Shown: piece after piece, positions 1 to 6,829 of the stretch
Position numbering within the stretch: the stretch's first letter is position 1
How the letters are laid out: each line of letters opens with the position of its first letter
Origin: JACMLD01 sp033761915
GTDB taxonomy: Bacteria > Bacteroidota > Bacteroidia > Chitinophagales > Chitinophagaceae
Direction: 5' to 3'
DNA: 10,507 bases
NCBI GenBank assembly: GCA_033761915.1
Contig: JANRMC010000089.1
Coordinates: 1 to 10,507 of the forward strand
Notes under the pieces: generated by a model
Database searches by the model: none
What the model was told of the DNA's origin: nothing
Seen by the model: the letters and a program-made list of their open reading frames with translations, nothing else
Made by a program: the position numbers and the translations under genes

Positions 1-552
1 AACATATTCTTCCTCCACATAAATTTTCATGGGGGCTGCGTAGTAAGGACCGGTAGGACTTAACAGTATTAAAAATTTATAATTATCAGAGGGCTTTACA
101 CCTATCACCTCGTCGCTGGAGAACATAAAAGGACGGATGTACAATGCATGATCTGGTTTATTAGGAATCCAGTTGCTGTCTAAAGCAATTAACTGGCGCA
201 TGCCTTCGATAAAAATATCTTCTGGCACAGCAGGCATTTGCAAACGCTCTGCAGACAGGTTGAAGCGATAGTAATTATCGTATGGGCGGAAAATAAAAGA
301 CTCTCCGGCCGGGTTTTTATAGGCCTTAATGCCTTCAAAAATAGCCTGGCCGTAATGCAATGCTGCTGTTGCCGGACTTAGTGATAAAGGCTGATATGGC
401 TTAATCTCCACATTCTTCCATTCGCCGTTTTCATAATCGGCCTCCAGCATATGATCTGTAAAGTATTTACCAAAGGGAATATTTTCAAAAGGTGTTTCGT
501 TTAACCTGCTGTTTGTCACCCTTGTTACTGGTATTTCTAATGTGCCCGTCAT
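1..552 (-). CDS. ilvE: Branched-chain amino acid aminotransferase, N-terminal part (cut by window edge)
   Basis: The enzyme transfers the amino group between leucine, isoleucine or valine and 2-oxoglutarate, using PLP, in the cytoplasm. The visible 184 residues begin MTGTLEIPVTRV and match the type II (eukaryote-like, about 350 aa) class IV aminotransferases. Recognisable stretches are PFGKYFTDHML, ALHYGQAIFEGIKAY (about residues 65-79), the FRPYDNYYRFNLSAERL block, and ALYIRPFMF followed by LLSPTGPYY near the window edge. The catalytic lysine lies just beyond the edge and cannot be checked. I chose the ATG at 552; another ATG 7 bases upstream is out of frame. The gene is divergent from the psi-like gene, with 147 bp between the two starts. 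The family call is firm; exact substrate range is inferred. Confidence 0.93.
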   Translation of the reverse strand, partial: MTGTLEIPVTRVTNSRLNETPFENIPFGKYFTDHMLEADYENGEWKNVEIKPYQPLSLSPATAALHYGQAIFEGIKAYKNPAGESFIFRPYDNYYRFNLSAERLQMPAVPEDIFIEGMRQLIALDSNWIPNKPDHALYIRPFMFSSDEVIGVKPSDNYKFLILLSPTGPYYAAPMKIYVEEEYV

Positions 553-699
553 AACGCATAAAATTTGATGCAAAGAAACAAACAAATGCGGGGCCAACCA
601 AAAAAGCTATCAAATGTTAGACGCAAACAGCTTCTACCAAACTATGCCAGTTATTAATTGAATAAAATAAAGCATCTTGCGGCTATATTAAGAGCAGGT

Positions 700-1218
700 A
701 TGAGTATTAATAATATTGCATTAAACCCCCATCAGCTTGCAGCGCTTTATACTAAAAGCCTGGTGCCACTTGCTGCCCCGGTTTCTGCCACTGAAAAAAA
801 GGTAATATCGGTAGCTAAAGAAACTGCCATTGCCAGCCTGGGTAAAAACCAGCAACATATTACTATTGTTGTGGCTTATAAAGACCAGGCTTTTTTGCCC
901 GATGAACACCTGAAATTTTTAACCACTATTTTACAAGCCTGCCGCCTTAATATGGGCGATGTGGCGATTGTAAACTATGAGCAAACACCGGCCAGTTTTG
1001 AGCAGTTGAGGGAAGCACTTTTGTGTAAAACTCTTTTACTGTTTGGTATAACGCCGGAAAGTGTTGGCATGGCCCCAATGCCGGCTTTTACTATTACCCG
1101 TTTTAATGAATGCAATACCATGTGGGGCAATAGTCTTGCTGAAATGCAGGATGGCGCAGAAGCCCGCTTATTAAAATCAAAACTATGGCTTTGCTTAAAA
1201 GCCTATTTTGGAGTTTAA
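700..1218 (+). CDS. Conserved small protein resembling DNA polymerase III psi subunit (HolD-like)
   Basis: This is a 172-residue soluble protein with no signal peptide or membrane segment. I do not recognise a firmly named family, but its layout resembles E. coli psi (HolD) as I remember it. It has an N-terminal NPHQLAALYTKSLVPL segment, a beta strand (HITIVVAY), then LPDEHLKFLTTILQA with NMGDVAIVN. It continues with a hydrophobic strand ending in LLLFG and a C-terminal KSKLWLCLKAYF. In psi the comparable parts are a QLQQLGI start, a helix ending in DVLRAL, a WRLG strand and a final ALWQQI helix. Psi bridges the clamp loader and SSB. I prefer the ATG at 700 over an in-frame TTG at 658, which directly follows a stop codon. 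rdgB follows after 87 bp. The reading frame is secure; the function is inference. Confidence 0.8.
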   Translation: MSINNIALNPHQLAALYTKSLVPLAAPVSATEKKVISVAKETAIASLGKNQQHITIVVAYKDQAFLPDEHLKFLTTILQACRLNMGDVAIVNYEQTPASFEQLREALLCKTLLLFGITPESVGMAPMPAFTITRFNECNTMWGNSLAEMQDGAEARLLKSKLWLCLKAYFGV

Positions 1219-1246
1219 ACCAATTGCTGAATAAATAACCAACCGC

Positions 1247-1296
1247 TGAAGAGTGCGACGCCACAAATGTTGCCATACGCCTTGAAGCCGGTACCC
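1247..1296 (-). repeat. Dispersed 50-bp repeat, diverged copy E
   Basis: This is a diverged copy of the repeat seen at 3561-3610, 7871-7920 and 8075-8125. On the plus strand it carries AGAGTGCGACGC (1250-1261) and, at exactly the spacing of the other copies, GCCGGTA (1287-1293). The arm next to the core (CAACGGCTGCTG elsewhere) has decayed. It ends 9 bases before the rdgB start codon, so it forms most of that gene's leader. Confidence 0.6.
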
Positions 1297-1305
1297 CCAA
1301 TAAAA

Positions 1306-1890
1306 ATGACTTTAATTTTTGCCACTAATAATAAAAACAAGGTTGCCGAAGTGCAGGCCGCTGTGGGCAACTCTTTTACACTGGTAACTTTGCAGGATGC
1401 CGGGATTGATATAGACATACCCGAACCGCATGATACGTTGGAAGCCAATGCCACCGAAAAATCTACCACCATTTACAAGCTAACCGGTACAAACTGTTTT
1501 AGCGAAGACACCGGATTAGAAGTGGAGGCCCTGAATGGAGCGCCGGGGGTTAAAAGTGCCCGTTATGCGGGGGTTGACAAGGATTTTAAAGCCAATGTAG
1601 ATTTACTGCTGGCCAATATGCAGCAACAGCAAAACCGTAAAGCCCGTTTCAGAACCATAATTTCGCTTATTTTAGATGGGCAGGAAATACTTTTTGAAGG
1701 AATTTGTGAGGGTACCATTGGCACAAAGCCCGTGGGAGAAAAAGGGTTTGGGTACGACCCCGTGTTTACCCCGCGTGGTGCTGATAAAACTTTTGCAGAA
1801 ATGACTCTATCAGAAAAAAATATATACAGTCACCGGCGTATTGCCACCGATCAATTAATTGCTTTTTTGCAGACGCATCTCAATAAATAA
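1306..1890 (+). CDS. rdgB: Non-canonical purine NTP pyrophosphatase (dITP/XTP diphosphatase, Ham1 family)
   Basis: The enzyme hydrolyses ITP, dITP and XTP to the monophosphate and pyrophosphate, which keeps deaminated purines out of DNA and RNA. It is 194 residues, normal for the family. All hallmarks are present: the N-terminal ATNNKNK loop (6-12), SEDTGLEVEAL (66-76) with the catalytic-type acidic pair E67/D68, APGVKSARYAG (79-89), GFGYDPVF (147-154) and SHR (175-177). The ATG at 1306 puts the ATNNKNK motif at its usual place. An in-frame ATG at 1267 would add 13 unconserved residues read from the repeat sequence. The neighbours on the same strand are the psi-like gene upstream and the ECF sigma gene 30 bp downstream, so all may share a transcript. 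Confidence 0.96.
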   Translation: MTLIFATNNKNKVAEVQAAVGNSFTLVTLQDAGIDIDIPEPHDTLEANATEKSTTIYKLTGTNCFSEDTGLEVEALNGAPGVKSARYAGVDKDFKANVDLLLANMQQQQNRKARFRTIISLILDGQEILFEGICEGTIGTKPVGEKGFGYDPVFTPRGADKTFAEMTLSEKNIYSHRRIATDQLIAFLQTHLNK

Positions 1891-1920
1891 CATTGCTTCA
1901 ACCCAAAAATCACCAAAAAC

Positions 1921-2487
1921 TTGAGTATACAAAGCAACCATAATATTACTGAGACCGACTTAATTGCTGGATGCCTGGCCGGCGACCGGAAAATGCAGGA
2001 ATTATTATACCAGCGTTTTTCTCCTAAAATGTACGCGGTTTGCCTGCGTTATGCCAGCAATGCCGATGACGCTCAGGACCTGCTTCAGGAAGGCTTTATT
2101 AAGGTTTTCAGAAACCTGGATAAATTCAGAAGAGAAGGATCTTTTGAAGGATGGGTAAGGCGGGTATTTGTAAATACTGCCATAGAACATTACCGCAGAA
2201 AAGTAAACCTGAATACGATTGGAGAGCGGGAAGAACAAACCATTGAAGATGGCAGTTGGAATGTGCTGGATGATTTGGCGGAACGGGATATTATTCAATT
2301 GGTGCAGGATCTGTCGCCCGGTTACCGCTCCGTTTTTAATATGTATGTTATAGAAGGGTATTCGCATAAAGAGATTGGAGATTTGTTGAATATAAGTGAA
2401 GGCACCAGTAAATCTCAATTGGCCCGTGCAAAAGCAATATTGGCCAAAAGAGTGCAGGAATATCTTGATATAAAACGTAAATCCTAA
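1921..2487 (+). CDS. RNA polymerase ECF-type sigma factor (sigma-70 family)
   Basis: This is a 188-residue alternative sigma factor that directs RNA polymerase to a dedicated promoter set. Sigma region 2 spans about residues 25-94, with the DDAQDLLQEGFIKVF core-binding helix (49-63) and GSFEGWVRRVFVNTAIEHYRR (73-93), the -10 recognition part. Region 4 spans about 125-175, with the helix-turn-helix GYSHKEIGDLLNISEGTSKS (146-165) for the -35 side. The start is a TTG. A stop codon lies ten codons upstream in frame and the next in-frame ATG (residue 25) would cut into region 2, so TTG is the best choice. The next gene, 13 bp downstream, encodes a single-pass membrane protein, as expected for a sigma/anti-sigma pair. 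Confidence 0.95.
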   Translation: MSIQSNHNITETDLIAGCLAGDRKMQELLYQRFSPKMYAVCLRYASNADDAQDLLQEGFIKVFRNLDKFRREGSFEGWVRRVFVNTAIEHYRRKVNLNTIGEREEQTIEDGSWNVLDDLAERDIIQLVQDLSPGYRSVFNMYVIEGYSHKEIGDLLNISEGTSKSQLARAKAILAKRVQEYLDIKRKS

Positions 2488-2500
2488 ACCCTGGATACAG

Positions 2501-2884
2501 ATGTCTGACAAGTTGAAACATAAAATGCAAGCATGGGAGGTTACCCCTCCTGAGGCAGCATGGCAAGCTATTGCCAGCCGCTTGCAGGATGATGAGCAAC
2601 ATGCAGGCCTCTCTCAACGGTTTGAACAATTAGAAATAACGCCACCTGCCCACTTATTTAACAGCATAACAGAGCGTTTGGCAGATGACCAGCTATACCA
2701 ACCTATTTCTGAAAAAATGAACGCAGCAGCTATAACACCTCCACCCGGCAACTGGCAAGCAATTGCCGAGCGGTTGAACATACCTGCTGAACATACTCAT
2801 TTAGCAGATAAATTATACCCACACCAGGAAACGCCCCCGGCAGATAGTTGGCACAAAGTTGCCGCCGCTTTAGAAAACAACACC
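2501..2884 (+). repeat. Four in-frame 96-bp (32-aa) coding repeats
   Basis: Within the anti-sigma-like gene the motif TPP recurs at residues 15, 47, 79 and 111, exactly 32 apart. Several other positions keep the same register: Leu/Ile at 5, 37, 69 and 101; Met/Phe/Met/Leu at 9, 41, 73 and 105; Trp/Phe/Trp/Trp at 21, 53, 85 and 117; and Leu at 28, 60, 92 and 124. The unit can be written L..Kh.....TPP...W..Ia.rL. The DNA has diverged, so this is an old protein-level duplication. Confidence 0.9.
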
Positions 2885-3541
2885 CATCCAACACCGGTTG
2901 TAAAACTAAAAACCAAGTGGTATAAATATGCTGTTGCCGCAGCACTTATTGGCGTTATTGCCACCAGTGTATTTTTATTTACTAATAATAACAGCAATAC
3001 GCCTGAAAATAATGTTGCCGTAATTAATACCCCTGCAACAGCCAACCCGGTTAACCCCAACAACAGCAACCGTAACCCTGCCCCTGCTAACCTGCTGGCA
3101 GAAAAAACAGAAACACCCGCTGTATATGTTTATAATAACCAGGCAGGCCAGGCAGAAGATATCAGTTATGCAACAGTAGCTTCAGTACACTCCATTGCAG
3201 AAAACCCTATTATTATAAACAGCCCTTTGATAAGAGATGAAACCGGTGCTGTAATAAGAGATATTGAAGCAATTACCATGCATGGCAACTATCTTATGGT
3301 AACCGGCCCTAACGGACAACCCACCCGCATTTCTGCCAAGTTCAGTAACATACTGGGCTATCTTACCGGCGGAGAAGAGGATACAGAAGAAGGCATTGAC
3401 CGCATAATGAAAGAAAGCAGCCTTTGGAAAAAACGTTTTCAGGAATGGCGTAAAAAAATCAGCCAGTCACAATTTAGCCCGGCAGGTGGCAACTTCTTAG
3501 ACATAGAAGCCTTTAAAGAATTAATAAAAGAAGAGCAGTAA
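2501..3541 (+). CDS. Probable anti-sigma factor: four cytoplasmic 32-residue repeats, one membrane span
   Basis: This is a 346-residue protein, probably the regulator of the preceding sigma factor. Residues 1-128 hold four repeats with a TPP motif at 15, 47, 79 and 111. A single hydrophobic span lies at about 143-160 (YAVAAALIGVIATSVFLF), preceded by lysines, which puts the repeats in the cytoplasm. An Asn/Pro-rich linker (about 162-200) leads to a folded outer domain. That domain includes INSPLIRDETGAVIRDIEA and a charged C-terminal helix region (SSLWKKRFQEWRKKISQ). I see no classical zinc anti-sigma motif (HxxxCxxC). The start is ATG 13 bp after the sigma stop. The topology and position support an anti-sigma role, though no binding is shown. 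An alternative is a co-transcribed envelope protein of unknown role. Confidence 0.85.
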   Translation: MSDKLKHKMQAWEVTPPEAAWQAIASRLQDDEQHAGLSQRFEQLEITPPAHLFNSITERLADDQLYQPISEKMNAAAITPPPGNWQAIAERLNIPAEHTHLADKLYPHQETPPADSWHKVAAALENNTHPTPVVKLKTKWYKYAVAAALIGVIATSVFLFTNNNSNTPENNVAVINTPATANPVNPNNSNRNPAPANLLAEKTETPAVYVYNNQAGQAEDISYATVASVHSIAENPIIINSPLIRDETGAVIRDIEAITMHGNYLMVTGPNGQPTRISAKFSNILGYLTGGEEDTEEGIDRIMKESSLWKKRFQEWRKKISQSQFSPAGGNFLDIEAFKELIKEEQ

Positions 3542-3559
3542 TAAACCACTGCTTTTTTT
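3531..3559 (+). terminator. Intrinsic terminator after the sigma/anti-sigma operon
   Basis: AGCAGT (3534-3539) pairs with ACTGCT (3548-3553) over an 8-base loop. The stem can extend outward by A-U and G-U pairs, and a run of seven T ends at 3559. The stem overlaps the stop codon of the anti-sigma-like gene at 3539-3541. Confidence 0.8.
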
Positions 3560-3560
3560 A

Positions 3561-3610
3561 TGTTACCAGCCACCGTACAAAAACCAGCAGCCGTTGCGTC
3601 GCACACTGCA
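3561..3610 (+). repeat. Dispersed 50-bp repeat, copy A
   Basis: The copy starts with TGTTACC (3561-3567), has a variable 17-base middle, then the 20-base core CAGCAGCCGTTGCGTCGCAC (3585-3604), and ends in ACTGCA. The core is identical in copies B (7895-7914) and C (minus strand, 8100-8081). It starts one base after the T-run of the preceding terminator and lies wholly between genes. Confidence 0.85.
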
Positions 3611-3664
3611 ACCGCAGCAAGCATTTCAGCAGAAAGCCTATATTAGCACCAAACAAAATTGTTA

Positions 3665-4096
3665 ATGAGTCGTGTAAAACTAACCATGCCAGACCGGTTT
3701 TCATTCAGCACACAAATACCGGTACGAATAACAGATATTAATTACGGCGGCCATGTGGGTAACGATGCTATTCTTTCTTTAATACACGAAGCCCGGTTGC
3801 AATACCTGCAGCACCTGGGTTATACCGAGTTAAATTTGCAGGGCTTTGGACTTTTAATGGTGGATGCCGCCATTGAATTTAAACATGAACTGTTTTATGG
3901 AAACAGCCTCACCATTGCAGTAACAGCAGCAGACATCAGCCGTAGCAGTTTTAACCTTTATTATAAAATGGAAACGGTTAAAGAAGATAAATCCGTTGTG
4001 GTAGCCTTGGTAAAAACCGGTATGATTTGTTATGACTATGCTGCAAAAAAAGTGGCCAGCATTCCCAACGATGTTAGAAAAAGCTTAGAAGCGTAA
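3665..4096 (+). CDS. Acyl-CoA thioesterase, hotdog fold (4HBT/YbgC-like)
   Basis: This is a 143-residue cytoplasmic hotdog-fold protein likely to hydrolyse an acyl-CoA thioester; the substrate is not evident. The family signature is RITDINYGGHVGNDAILSLI followed by HEAR (residues 21-44). It matches the pattern D-x-N/D-x-x-G-H-V-x-N...E-A-R of YbgC/FadM-type enzymes, with D24, H30, N33 and E42. The rest (GFGLLMVDAAIEFKHELFYG) gives the central helix and sheet. I chose the ATG at 3665; a TTG two codons upstream is less likely and ATG 3686 would remove a conserved-looking lead-in. The gene stands alone. It converges with aroE with only 4 bases between stops and I see no terminator between them. 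Confidence 0.88.
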   Translation: MSRVKLTMPDRFSFSTQIPVRITDINYGGHVGNDAILSLIHEARLQYLQHLGYTELNLQGFGLLMVDAAIEFKHELFYGNSLTIAVTAADISRSSFNLYYKMETVKEDKSVVVALVKTGMICYDYAAKKVASIPNDVRKSLEA

Positions 4097-4100
4097 ACGG

Positions 4101-4829
4101 TTAGCTATTCCATATTTTCCAACTTTCTTCTGCCTGCAGCACCAGCATTTCATGCCCATTTTCTGTAACGGCGCCTTGTGCGGCCCCTTTTTGCATAAAC
4201 AAGGTTTGTGAAGGATTGTAGATTAAATCAAACAAGTAGTGCTGTGATCCAATAAAGTTGTAAGGTATATCCGGCGCTTCGGTAACAGCAGGATACATAC
4301 CCAATGGAGAAGTATTAATAATTAAAGTATGTGCAGTTATTATTTCTTTGTTTAATTGCTGGTAAGAAAAATTATTTACCCCTTGTTTGCGGGATACATA
4401 GTGAAAACTGATGCCATATTTTTTTAGTACATACGCCACTGCTTTGGCCGCGCCACCCGTACCTAATATTAAGGCAGCAGTATGATGATGTTGCAGCTTC
4501 TTTTTTAAAGATATTTCAAAACCGGTAACGTCTGTATTGTAGCCATACAGTTTACCATCTTCTATTTTTACACAATTGCAGGCACCAATAACCTTTACGG
4601 CATCTGAAGGGTAATGCAGATAAGATAGTACGGCTTCTTTATAAGGTATGGTAACATTAAACCCATTCAGTGTGCCAGAGGCCAGCAAACCGGGCAATTC
4701 TTCTATAGCTTTGATGGGATATAGCTCGTAGGCGCAATTGGCAATACACTCTTGCTGAAATTTATTGGTAAAATAATTTTTAGAAAAAGAATGAGATAAT
4801 GGGTAGCCAATTAAGCCATATTGTCTCAT
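4101..4829 (-). CDS. aroE: Shikimate dehydrogenase
   Basis: The enzyme reduces 3-dehydroshikimate to shikimate with NADPH in aromatic amino acid and chorismate synthesis. At 242 residues it is a short form, as is usual in Bacteroidota. The substrate site is visible as GYPLSHSFSK (8-17, with S12 and S14), FNVTIPYK (57-64, catalytic K64) and NTDVTGF (98-104, catalytic D100). The cofactor site is the glycine-rich GTGGAAKA (123-130), with VSRK (145-148) as the likely NADP phosphate loop and NTSPLGMYP (172-180). The start ATG overlaps the stop of the ComA-like gene as ATGA (4826-4829), so translation is probably coupled. No essential residue appears to be missing. Confidence 0.96.
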   Translation of the reverse strand: MRQYGLIGYPLSHSFSKNYFTNKFQQECIANCAYELYPIKAIEELPGLLASGTLNGFNVTIPYKEAVLSYLHYPSDAVKVIGACNCVKIEDGKLYGYNTDVTGFEISLKKKLQHHHTAALILGTGGAAKAVAYVLKKYGISFHYVSRKQGVNNFSYQQLNKEIITAHTLIINTSPLGMYPAVTEAPDIPYNFIGSQHYLFDLIYNPSQTLFMQKGAAQGAVTENGHEMLVLQAEESWKIWNS

Positions 4830-5599
4830 AAAATGGTTTCTTTATTCAAGTACAAATTGAACGTATCGCCTCTTAAGCCAACACGCATGGCTTCTAATGC
4901 AATAATTTCAGTAGGGGCAATATTGCCCAGGTTAACATTACAACCTATCAGTTCAATAAAATAAAGTTGTTGTGCTTTTTGCGGAGCCTCCCAAATTATT
5001 TTTTCTGAAGGTATCTGGGTCAATATCTCCTGCACCAAGCCTTCTCTTACCTCTCCTGAGCCACGGTATATACCCACATTACCGGCCTCTCTTGCTTCGG
5101 CAATAACATAAGTGGCGCCGGCATTTAATTCTGCACGCATCAGTTCAATCCATTTGTAAGGCGGAATGATATGTGCCGCATCTTTACTGCCCACCTCGCT
5201 TAAAACTGTGCCGTGTTGGGTGAGTTTTTCAATATAGCCGCATTTTTCTGCATGTGGAATGGTGATGGAACCATCACTCACTTCCATATAACTGATGCCA
5301 TATTCTTTGCATACTGCTATATAATCTTCAAACTGATTGCGTATTAAAAAAGCTTCAAATAAAGTGCCACCAAAATAGATAGGAATATTATAAGACCGGT
5401 ACACTTTAAGTTTCTCCTCCAGATTGGGGGTAACAAACGAGGTTCCGAAACCCAGTTTGATAATATCTACATGCGGATAGGAGACGCTTAAAAAGTTTTT
5501 GGCTTCTTCCACACTGAGTCCTTTATCCATTACCATGGTTACGCCGTTAGTGCGGGGTTTCTGAAGCCGGTCTGGCATTTGAGAAAGCTTAAAATTCAT
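4826..5599 (-). CDS. comA: Phosphosulfolactate synthase (ComA) family protein
   Basis: ComA adds sulfite to phosphoenolpyruvate to give (R)-2-phospho-3-sulfolactate, the first step of coenzyme M synthesis in methanogens. Homologues outside archaea include Bacillus YitD. The 257-residue protein keeps the family motifs in order: KPR (14-16), DKG (25-27), KLGFGTS (48-54), GGTLFE (77-82), EVSDGSI (106-112), SEVGSKD (134-140), AEAREAG (167-173), WEAPQ (203-207), NVNLGNI (221-227) and GLRGDT (241-246). This pattern gives a confident family call. The in vivo product in a non-methanogen is inference; cysteate or sulfonolipid precursors are one possibility. It is the first gene of a two-gene unit with aroE (ATGA overlap). 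A Bacteroidota-type -7 box lies about 40 bp upstream. Confidence 0.92.
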   Translation of the reverse strand: MNFKLSQMPDRLQKPRTNGVTMVMDKGLSVEEAKNFLSVSYPHVDIIKLGFGTSFVTPNLEEKLKVYRSYNIPIYFGGTLFEAFLIRNQFEDYIAVCKEYGISYMEVSDGSITIPHAEKCGYIEKLTQHGTVLSEVGSKDAAHIIPPYKWIELMRAELNAGATYVIAEAREAGNVGIYRGSGEVREGLVQEILTQIPSEKIIWEAPQKAQQLYFIELIGCNVNLGNIAPTEIIALEAMRVGLRGDTFNLYLNKETIL

Positions 5600-5637
5600 A
5601 TTGATTGATTATAGTGCCCTAACTATTTGATAAGGCG

Positions 5638-5645
5638 CAAAAATA
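5638..5645 (-). promoter_or_regulatory. Bacteroidota-type -7 promoter box for comA-aroE
   Basis: On the minus strand this reads TATTTTTG, an exact match to the Bacteroidota sigma-A -7 consensus TAnnTTTG. It lies 38 bases before the ComA-like start codon, in a suitable position. No clear TTTG -33 element is seen at the usual 19-20 base spacing. Confidence 0.5.
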
Positions 5646-5705
5646 ATAAAGTATAAACAATCTGCAGTTGATTTCTATTTTGCTGATAGTTGGTTTACTG
5701 AGGCC

Positions 5706-5748
5706 CCTTGCTGCCCATAGCGTTGCTGATGAACTGAGCGTAGCAAGG
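5706..5748. repeat. Intergenic inverted repeat (7-bp arms)
   Basis: CCTTGCT (5706-5712) and AGCAAGG (5742-5748) are perfect inverted arms around 29 bases. An alternative inner pairing is possible between TTGCT at 5723 and AGCAA at 5742. It is GC-rich compared with its AT-rich surroundings. It lies just past the TPR gene's stop on the minus strand, but has no T-run, so it is not a typical intrinsic terminator. Confidence 0.5.
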
Positions 5749-5773
5749 ATGTTGCCGGCTGCCCTGCGGTCGG

Positions 5774-6829
5774 TTAAATATTCTTATTTTTTTTATAACG
5801 GGCTACAAGGTCTACCACCTGCTGATTTTGTAAAATAGCTGGCTTTAACGCTACAAAGTTTTTAATTAATCGCGGCGATTTAGCCATTGCTTTTTCTAAT
5901 TGCAGCAGCGCTTCTTTGGCTTTGCCCAACGCAAATAAAACAGCGCTTTTATAAAACATGAAAAGTGGCTTGTTACGGGTGTGCAATAACGCTGCCTGCA
6001 CCTGCTCGTGAGCTTCCTCGTAATACTCGCACACATACAAACAGCGGATGAGAGCCTCCCAGCCGGCGGTGTTTTTAGGGCGGGCACTTACCACGGCAGA
6101 AAAATATTGGATGGCTTCTTTGTTTTTGCCCAGTTTTAAATAGCATTCTCCAATGGCCAGATTATACTCATGGTTCTTTCTGTAAATCTGCAGGGCCTGT
6201 TCTAATTGTTTAATAGCCTGCTGCCACGATTCTTCGTTCATGTACGTTGTGGCAATTTTATAATAGAGCTTACTGTCGGTTTGGTTTAAGTGCAGTGCTT
6301 TACGATAGTTAAAACGGGCCTGCGCATAATTTTTTAATTTATCGTAGCAGTGGCCTATGGCTTCAAATATCACATCTTCGGGCCTTGATAATTCGTTTAC
6401 TTTTTCTAACACTTCAATGGCATCTTTATACTTGCGCAAGCGTATATAGGCATCGCCCATATTGCGGTAGGCATAATCAAACTTCTCATCTATGGTAATG
6501 GCGTATTGATACGCATCAATGGCTTTTTCAAACAGTTTTAAGCCCTGGTAGGCCGATGCCAGATTAAACCAGGCCAGCTCACTGTATGGGTATTCATCTA
6601 TAATTTGCTGGTGCAGCCGGATGCTTTCTTCATTGCGACCGGTAAAATCTGTCCAGAAACAAATTTTATAAAGAGCTTCTTCATTGGTGGGTTCCTGTTC
6701 CAGTATCAGTTTCAGGCAATCAAATATTTTATCAAATTCTTCATAGTCATCGTACACATCGGCCAGCTCAAACAGCAGGTCTACTTTTTCATCGCCTTCA
6801 AACAGGTTTAAAGCATTTTGCAACAGCAA
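5774..6829 (-). CDS. TPR-repeat protein, C-terminal part (separated by frameshift)
   Basis: This is the larger part of a tetratricopeptide-repeat protein that would bind partner proteins through a helical superhelix; no specific partner can be named. Typical TPR units recur, for example ELAWFNLASAYQGLKLFEKAIDAYQYAI, YAYRNMGDAYIRLRKYKDAIEVLEK, and EYNLAIGECYLKLGKNKEAIQYFSA. The ATG at 6829 is probably not a true start. The same frame continues upstream without a stop to about 6871, where it gives TDVYLALDEQEKAVLLLQNA, completing a TPR unit begun in the other frame. Joined with the upstream part at the slip site, the product would be about 473 residues with roughly ten or more TPR units. There is no signal peptide, so it is probably cytoplasmic. 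comA and aroE lie downstream on the same strand. Confidence 0.85.
   Translation of the reverse strand: MLLQNALNLFEGDEKVDLLFELADVYDDYEEFDKIFDCLKLILEQEPTNEEALYKICFWTDFTGRNEESIRLHQQIIDEYPYSELAWFNLASAYQGLKLFEKAIDAYQYAITIDEKFDYAYRNMGDAYIRLRKYKDAIEVLEKVNELSRPEDVIFEAIGHCYDKLKNYAQARFNYRKALHLNQTDSKLYYKIATTYMNEESWQQAIKQLEQALQIYRKNHEYNLAIGECYLKLGKNKEAIQYFSAVVSARPKNTAGWEALIRCLYVCEYYEEAHEQVQAALLHTRNKPLFMFYKSAVLFALGKAKEALLQLEKAMAKSPRLIKNFVALKPAILQNQQVVDLVARYKKNKNI

Noticed and set aside
601..657. ilvE promoter candidates on the minus strand (TAACATTTG, TAGTTTG)
   Set aside because: Both miss the TAnnTTTG spacing by one base, so neither is reported as a site.
658..699. TTG start at 658 for the psi-like gene
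   Set aside because: It directly follows an in-frame stop and adds 14 residues; the ATG at 700 gives a more natural N-terminus.
1267..1305. ATG at 1267 as rdgB start
   Set aside because: The added 13 residues are read from a dispersed repeat; ATG 1306 places the ATNNKNK motif where the family has it.
2005..2511. 168-residue minus-strand frame over the sigma gene
   Set aside because: It is antisense to a well-supported ECF sigma gene and shows no family features.
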